A stretch of DNA of 64,000 bases from contig NZ_JAPSLK010000004.1 in the NCBI RefSeq assembly GCF_031180885.1, positions 1 through 64,000 of the forward strand, written 5' to 3'. The position numbers and the translations under genes are program-made. The notes beneath the pieces were generated by a model. The model did not search any database. It saw only the letters and a program-made list of their open reading frames with translations, and had not been told where the DNA came from. The DNA is from Saccharothrix sp. (lineage in GTDB: Bacteria; Actinomycetota; Actinomycetes; Mycobacteriales; Pseudonocardiaceae). Positions 61,611 through 64,000 of this stretch are shown here, piece by piece (position 1 is the first letter of the stretch; each line of letters starts with the position of its first letter).

Positions 61611-62912
61611 ATGATGTCATCACAGATAATCGCGATCCTGGTCCTGGGCGGCATGTTCGCCGTCGCCACGGTGCTGCCCATCAACATCGGGATCCTCGCG
61701 CTGGTCGCGTCGTTCGTCGTCGGCACGCTCGTGTTCGGCCTGGAGGACAAGGAGATCTTCGAGGGTTTCCCGGTCTCGCTGTTCATCACCGTCGTCGGGG
61801 TCACCTACCTGTTCTCGGTGGCCAAGCTGAACGGCACGATCGACCTGTTGGTGCAGGGCGGGATCCGGCTCGTGCGGGGCCGCGCGAGCCTCGTCCCGTG
61901 GGTGCTGTTCGCCGTCGCCGGCACGTTGACCGCGCTGGGCACCTTCACCCCGGCGGCCGTCGCGCTGCTGGTGCCGATCGGGATGAGCTTCGCGTTCACC
62001 TACCGGATCAGCCCGCTGATGATCGGCATGATGGTGATCTGCGGCGCGCACGCCGGGGCGTTCTCGCCGATGGCGGTGTCCGGTGCGCTGGTGTACGGGA
62101 TCGTGGCCAAGTCCGGCCTGGCGGTCTCCCACGCCGCGTTGTTCTTCGCCAGCCTCGGCTTCAACCTGCTGCTCGCGGCCGGCACCTACGTGCTGCTCCG
62201 CCGCCGGGGCGAGGAGAGCTTCGTCGGGGAATCCGACGGTGTCCCAACCGGCGGAGGTGCGCCTGCGCCGACCGGTGGCGGGGTCGCCACCGCGGTCGAG
62301 CCGCGGACGATCGCGGTGACCTGGCACCAGCGCGCCACGCTCACGGCGCTGGTCGTGCTCGTGGTCGGCGCGCTGGCCTTCCACCTCCAGATCGGCTTCC
62401 TCGCGCTGGCCGCCGGCGCCGTGCTCGCCCTGTTCGACCGCGCGAACCTGGGCAAGGCCGTCGACGGCATCAGTTGGCCGACGATCCTGCTGGTCGCGGG
62501 CATGGTCACCTACGTGGGCGTGCTGGAGCACTCCGGCACCATCGACTGGGTCGCGCACGGCGCGGTGGGGCTGGGAGCCCCGTTGCTGGTGGCGCTGGTG
62601 CTGTGCATCGTCGTCGGTGTCACCTCGGCGTTCGCGTCCTCCACGGCGATCCTCACCGCGACCATCCCGATGGCGATCCCGTTGCTGCTCACCGGATCGC
62701 TGCCGGTCGCGGGGGTCGTCGCCGCGATGGCCATCTCCACCACGATCGTCGACGTCTCCCCGTTCTCCACCAACGGCGCACTGGTCCTGGCGAATGCCCG
62801 GGGGGTCGACCGGAACCGGTTCTACCGGCAGGTGATCTCCTACACCTGCGTGATCGTCGCGCTCGGGCCGGTCGCGGCGTGGGCGGCGCTGGTGCTGCCG
62901 GGTTCGTTCTGA
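61611..62912 (+). CDS. SLC13/MatC-like dicarboxylate carrier
   Basis: Membrane carrier of 433 residues with 10-12 helices in two halves linked by a Gly/Pro loop (PTGGGAPAPTGGG, about 205-225). The N-terminal half (VLPINIGILALVASFVVGTLVFGLEDKEIFEGFPVSLFITVVGVTYLF) matches the MatC dicarboxylate carrier N-terminal domain; the C-terminal half has TILLVAGMVTYVGVLEHSG and VSPFSTNGALVLANA. It probably imports a di- or tricarboxylate used by the PrpF enzyme encoded upstream. ATG 61611 (or 61614) has an AGAGG site. A strong terminator follows. Confidence 0.87.
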   Translation: MMSSQIIAILVLGGMFAVATVLPINIGILALVASFVVGTLVFGLEDKEIFEGFPVSLFITVVGVTYLFSVAKLNGTIDLLVQGGIRLVRGRASLVPWVLFAVAGTLTALGTFTPAAVALLVPIGMSFAFTYRISPLMIGMMVICGAHAGAFSPMAVSGALVYGIVAKSGLAVSHAALFFASLGFNLLLAAGTYVLLRRRGEESFVGESDGVPTGGGAPAPTGGGVATAVEPRTIAVTWHQRATLTALVVLVVGALAFHLQIGFLALAAGAVLALFDRANLGKAVDGISWPTILLVAGMVTYVGVLEHSGTIDWVAHGAVGLGAPLLVALVLCIVVGVTSAFASSTAILTATIPMAIPLLLTGSLPVAGVVAAMAISTTIVDVSPFSTNGALVLANARGVDRNRFYRQVISYTCVIVALGPVAAWAALVLPGSF

Positions 62913-62918
62913 GTGGTG

Positions 62919-62948
62919 GGAAGGCCGCGGCGGGTGCCGCGGCCTTCC
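62919..62948. terminator. Bidirectional terminator hairpin
   Basis: GGAAGGCCGCGGC (62919-62931) pairs perfectly with GCCGCGGCCTTCC (62936-62948) around a 4-base loop, between the carrier gene and the convergent beta-helix gene. Confidence 0.85.
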
Positions 62949-62950
62949 GG

Positions 62951-64000
62951 TCATCGGCTGGAGAAAGCGTCCAACGCGCACACGGTGTTGGTGGCGGCCG
63001 GGTTCTTCGTGCCCTTGCACACGACCTTGATCGTGTGCGACCCGACGGGCAGATCCGTCTTGCGGAACAGCGGGACCTGCTTGGTCACCGAAGGCGCATA
63101 GGCGTCGATGTCGGACTGCGCGAGCGTGCCGTCGATGTAGACGTCCACCTTGCCCATGTTGGGCTGCGTCATGCCGACGTACTGGACGGCCGCACCCGTG
63201 AACGTGTACTCGACCGAGCTGCCCGACTGGACGGTGAAGCTCTCCGAGCCGCGGAAGTCCCGGGTGTCGTTCCAGTTGCGCCACGTGCCCGTGTACTTCA
63301 CGCGGGTGTCCTTGTCGTCGACGTGGGTCCACTGCTGCCGGACGACCGACGTCGACTCCGCGGACCGGGTGCCCTGCGCGTCCACGACGTAGAGCTTGTA
63401 GTCGCCGGGCGATTCCGGGAGCGCGATGGTGGTCGCGGTGCCGCTCGCCCGGGTCATGGTGGGGCCGGGGGTGAAGGTCGTCGTGCCGGACGGGGCGAGC
63501 CAGATCGTCTTGGACGCGTCGCCGGTGCTCCTGATCGGGATCGACGACGCTCCGGTGTCGTTGAAGGTGGACGCCGGCAGTACCCGGTCGGGCCCGCCGC
63601 CGGGCACGATGTCCCGGTACGCCGGTTCGAGGCCGGCCTCCACGGTGATCCGGTACGCCGCCGAGGGCCAGACGTTGTCGGAGTAGGCGCGCACGTCCTC
63701 GATGGTGCTGTTCGGGACGTTCTTGTTGGCGATCTTGTTGATGGTGCCGTAGGTGTTGGTGATGCGCAGGTCGTGCTGGCGTCCCCACGTGCCCGAGTTG
63801 ATCGCGTACGCCACGTTCGGCGAAATGTGCAACACGTTGTCGTGGTGGTTGATGAACGCCGAACCCTCGTCGGGGTGCAGGCCGTAGGTGTGCCCGGCCG
63901 GCACGCCGTGCAGGTAGTTGTGGGCGATCGTGGTGCCGGGTTGGCTGCCCAGCGTGTAGATCGGCGCGGAGTCGGCCAGGCGCTGCATGGTGTCGACGAT
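62951..64000 (-). CDS. Right-handed beta-helix protein with C-terminal binding domain, partial
   Basis: The C-terminal 350 residues of a protein whose start lies beyond the window. The first part (GTTIAHNYLHGVPAGHTYGLHPDEGSAFINHHDNVLHISPNVAYAINSGTWGRQHDLRITNTYGTINK) is right-handed parallel beta-helix sequence, as in pectate lyases and related glycan-active enzymes. A short linker domain and then a beta-sandwich module (WTHVDDKDTRVKYTGTWRNWNDTRDFRGSESFTVQSGSSVEYTFTG...VDVYIDGT) resembling a galactose-binding-like carbohydrate module follow. It is probably secreted. Confidence 0.8.
   Translation of the reverse strand: MVDTMQRLADSAPIYTLGSQPGTTIAHNYLHGVPAGHTYGLHPDEGSAFINHHDNVLHISPNVAYAINSGTWGRQHDLRITNTYGTINKIANKNVPNSTIEDVRAYSDNVWPSAAYRITVEAGLEPAYRDIVPGGGPDRVLPASTFNDTGASSIPIRSTGDASKTIWLAPSGTTTFTPGPTMTRASGTATTIALPESPGDYKLYVVDAQGTRSAESTSVVRQQWTHVDDKDTRVKYTGTWRNWNDTRDFRGSESFTVQSGSSVEYTFTGAAVQYVGMTQPNMGKVDVYIDGTLAQSDIDAYAPSVTKQVPLFRKTDLPVGSHTIKVVCKGTKNPAATNTVCALDAFSSR

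Noticed and set aside
60480-62912. An 810-codon open frame covering the PrpF gene and the carrier
   Set aside because: Its first half is an out-of-frame reading of PrpF; only the part from 61611 is a protein with membrane helices.

Overview
The window looks like chromosomal DNA of a high-GC filamentous actinomycete. The evidence is very strong G/C at third codon positions, many GTG and a few TTG starts, ATGA/GTGA gene overlaps, DUF3558-like lipoproteins, an F420-type LLM oxidoreductase, CGNR and MocR regulators, and sugar ABC operons without an ATPase. The protein flavour suggests Pseudonocardiales (Saccharothrix/Lentzea/Actinosynnema-like); that placement is inference. I see no rRNA, tRNA, CRISPR array, transposase, integrase or phage gene.

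Layout. 0-11 kb: the window opens in a long palindromic repeat, then a FadE-type acyl-CoA dehydrogenase pair, an MBL hydrolase with an APH(6)-like kinase, a DUF3558-type lipoprotein, divergent MerR/LLM oxidoreductase, divergent hydrolase/CGNR regulator with twin operators, an MFS exporter translationally overlapping a frameshifted XRE-TPR regulator, and two small proteins. 11-16 kb: sugar ABC importer plus Gfo/Idh dehydrogenase. 16-20 kb: an S-adenosylhomocysteine riboswitch and metH. 20-27.7 kb: AraC, RibD-like reductase, hydrolase, msrA-MOSC, MocR with a trans-sulfuration enzyme, TetR with a haloperoxidase-like hydrolase; then the second copy of the long palindrome. 28-33.7 kb: a cell-wall/beta-lactam locus (beta-lactamase-D,D-peptidase-small membrane protein divergent from LysR-second beta-lactamase) and a PAP2 protein. 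34-37 kb: broken genes and remnants, a PHB-type esterase and small secreted acidic proteins. 37-41.8 kb: a compact terpene locus with a class I cyclase divergent from a prenyl synthase-ABC ATPase-ABC permease operon. 41.9-44.9 kb: a second ABC importer lacking its ATPase. 45-52.7 kb: a Ser/His-rich membrane protein, SMP-30 lactonase-MBL with Lrp, SnoaL-like, secreted proteins, PhoX, DinB. 52.9-55.3 kb: cydAB. 55.3-59.2 kb: M14 carboxypeptidase, micro-ORFs, a hydrolase-fold protein without its catalytic Ser/His, DUF4386. 59.3-63 kb: LysR divergent from a PrpF isomerase-MatC-like carrier operon. 63-64 kb: the 3' end of a beta-helix/CBM protein running off the window.

Most informative signals: (1) two copies of a ~124-bp palindrome whose inner stems differ but keep base pairing by paired changes; (2) the SAH riboswitch on metH; (3) the prenyl synthase coupled to an ABC exporter facing a terpene cyclase; (4) the double beta-lactamase/LysR locus; (5) twin 30-bp operators at the CGNR gene; (6) several frameshifted genes (XRE-TPR, PAP2, a Pro-rich membrane protein, a small lipoprotein) that are either pseudogenes or assembly errors.
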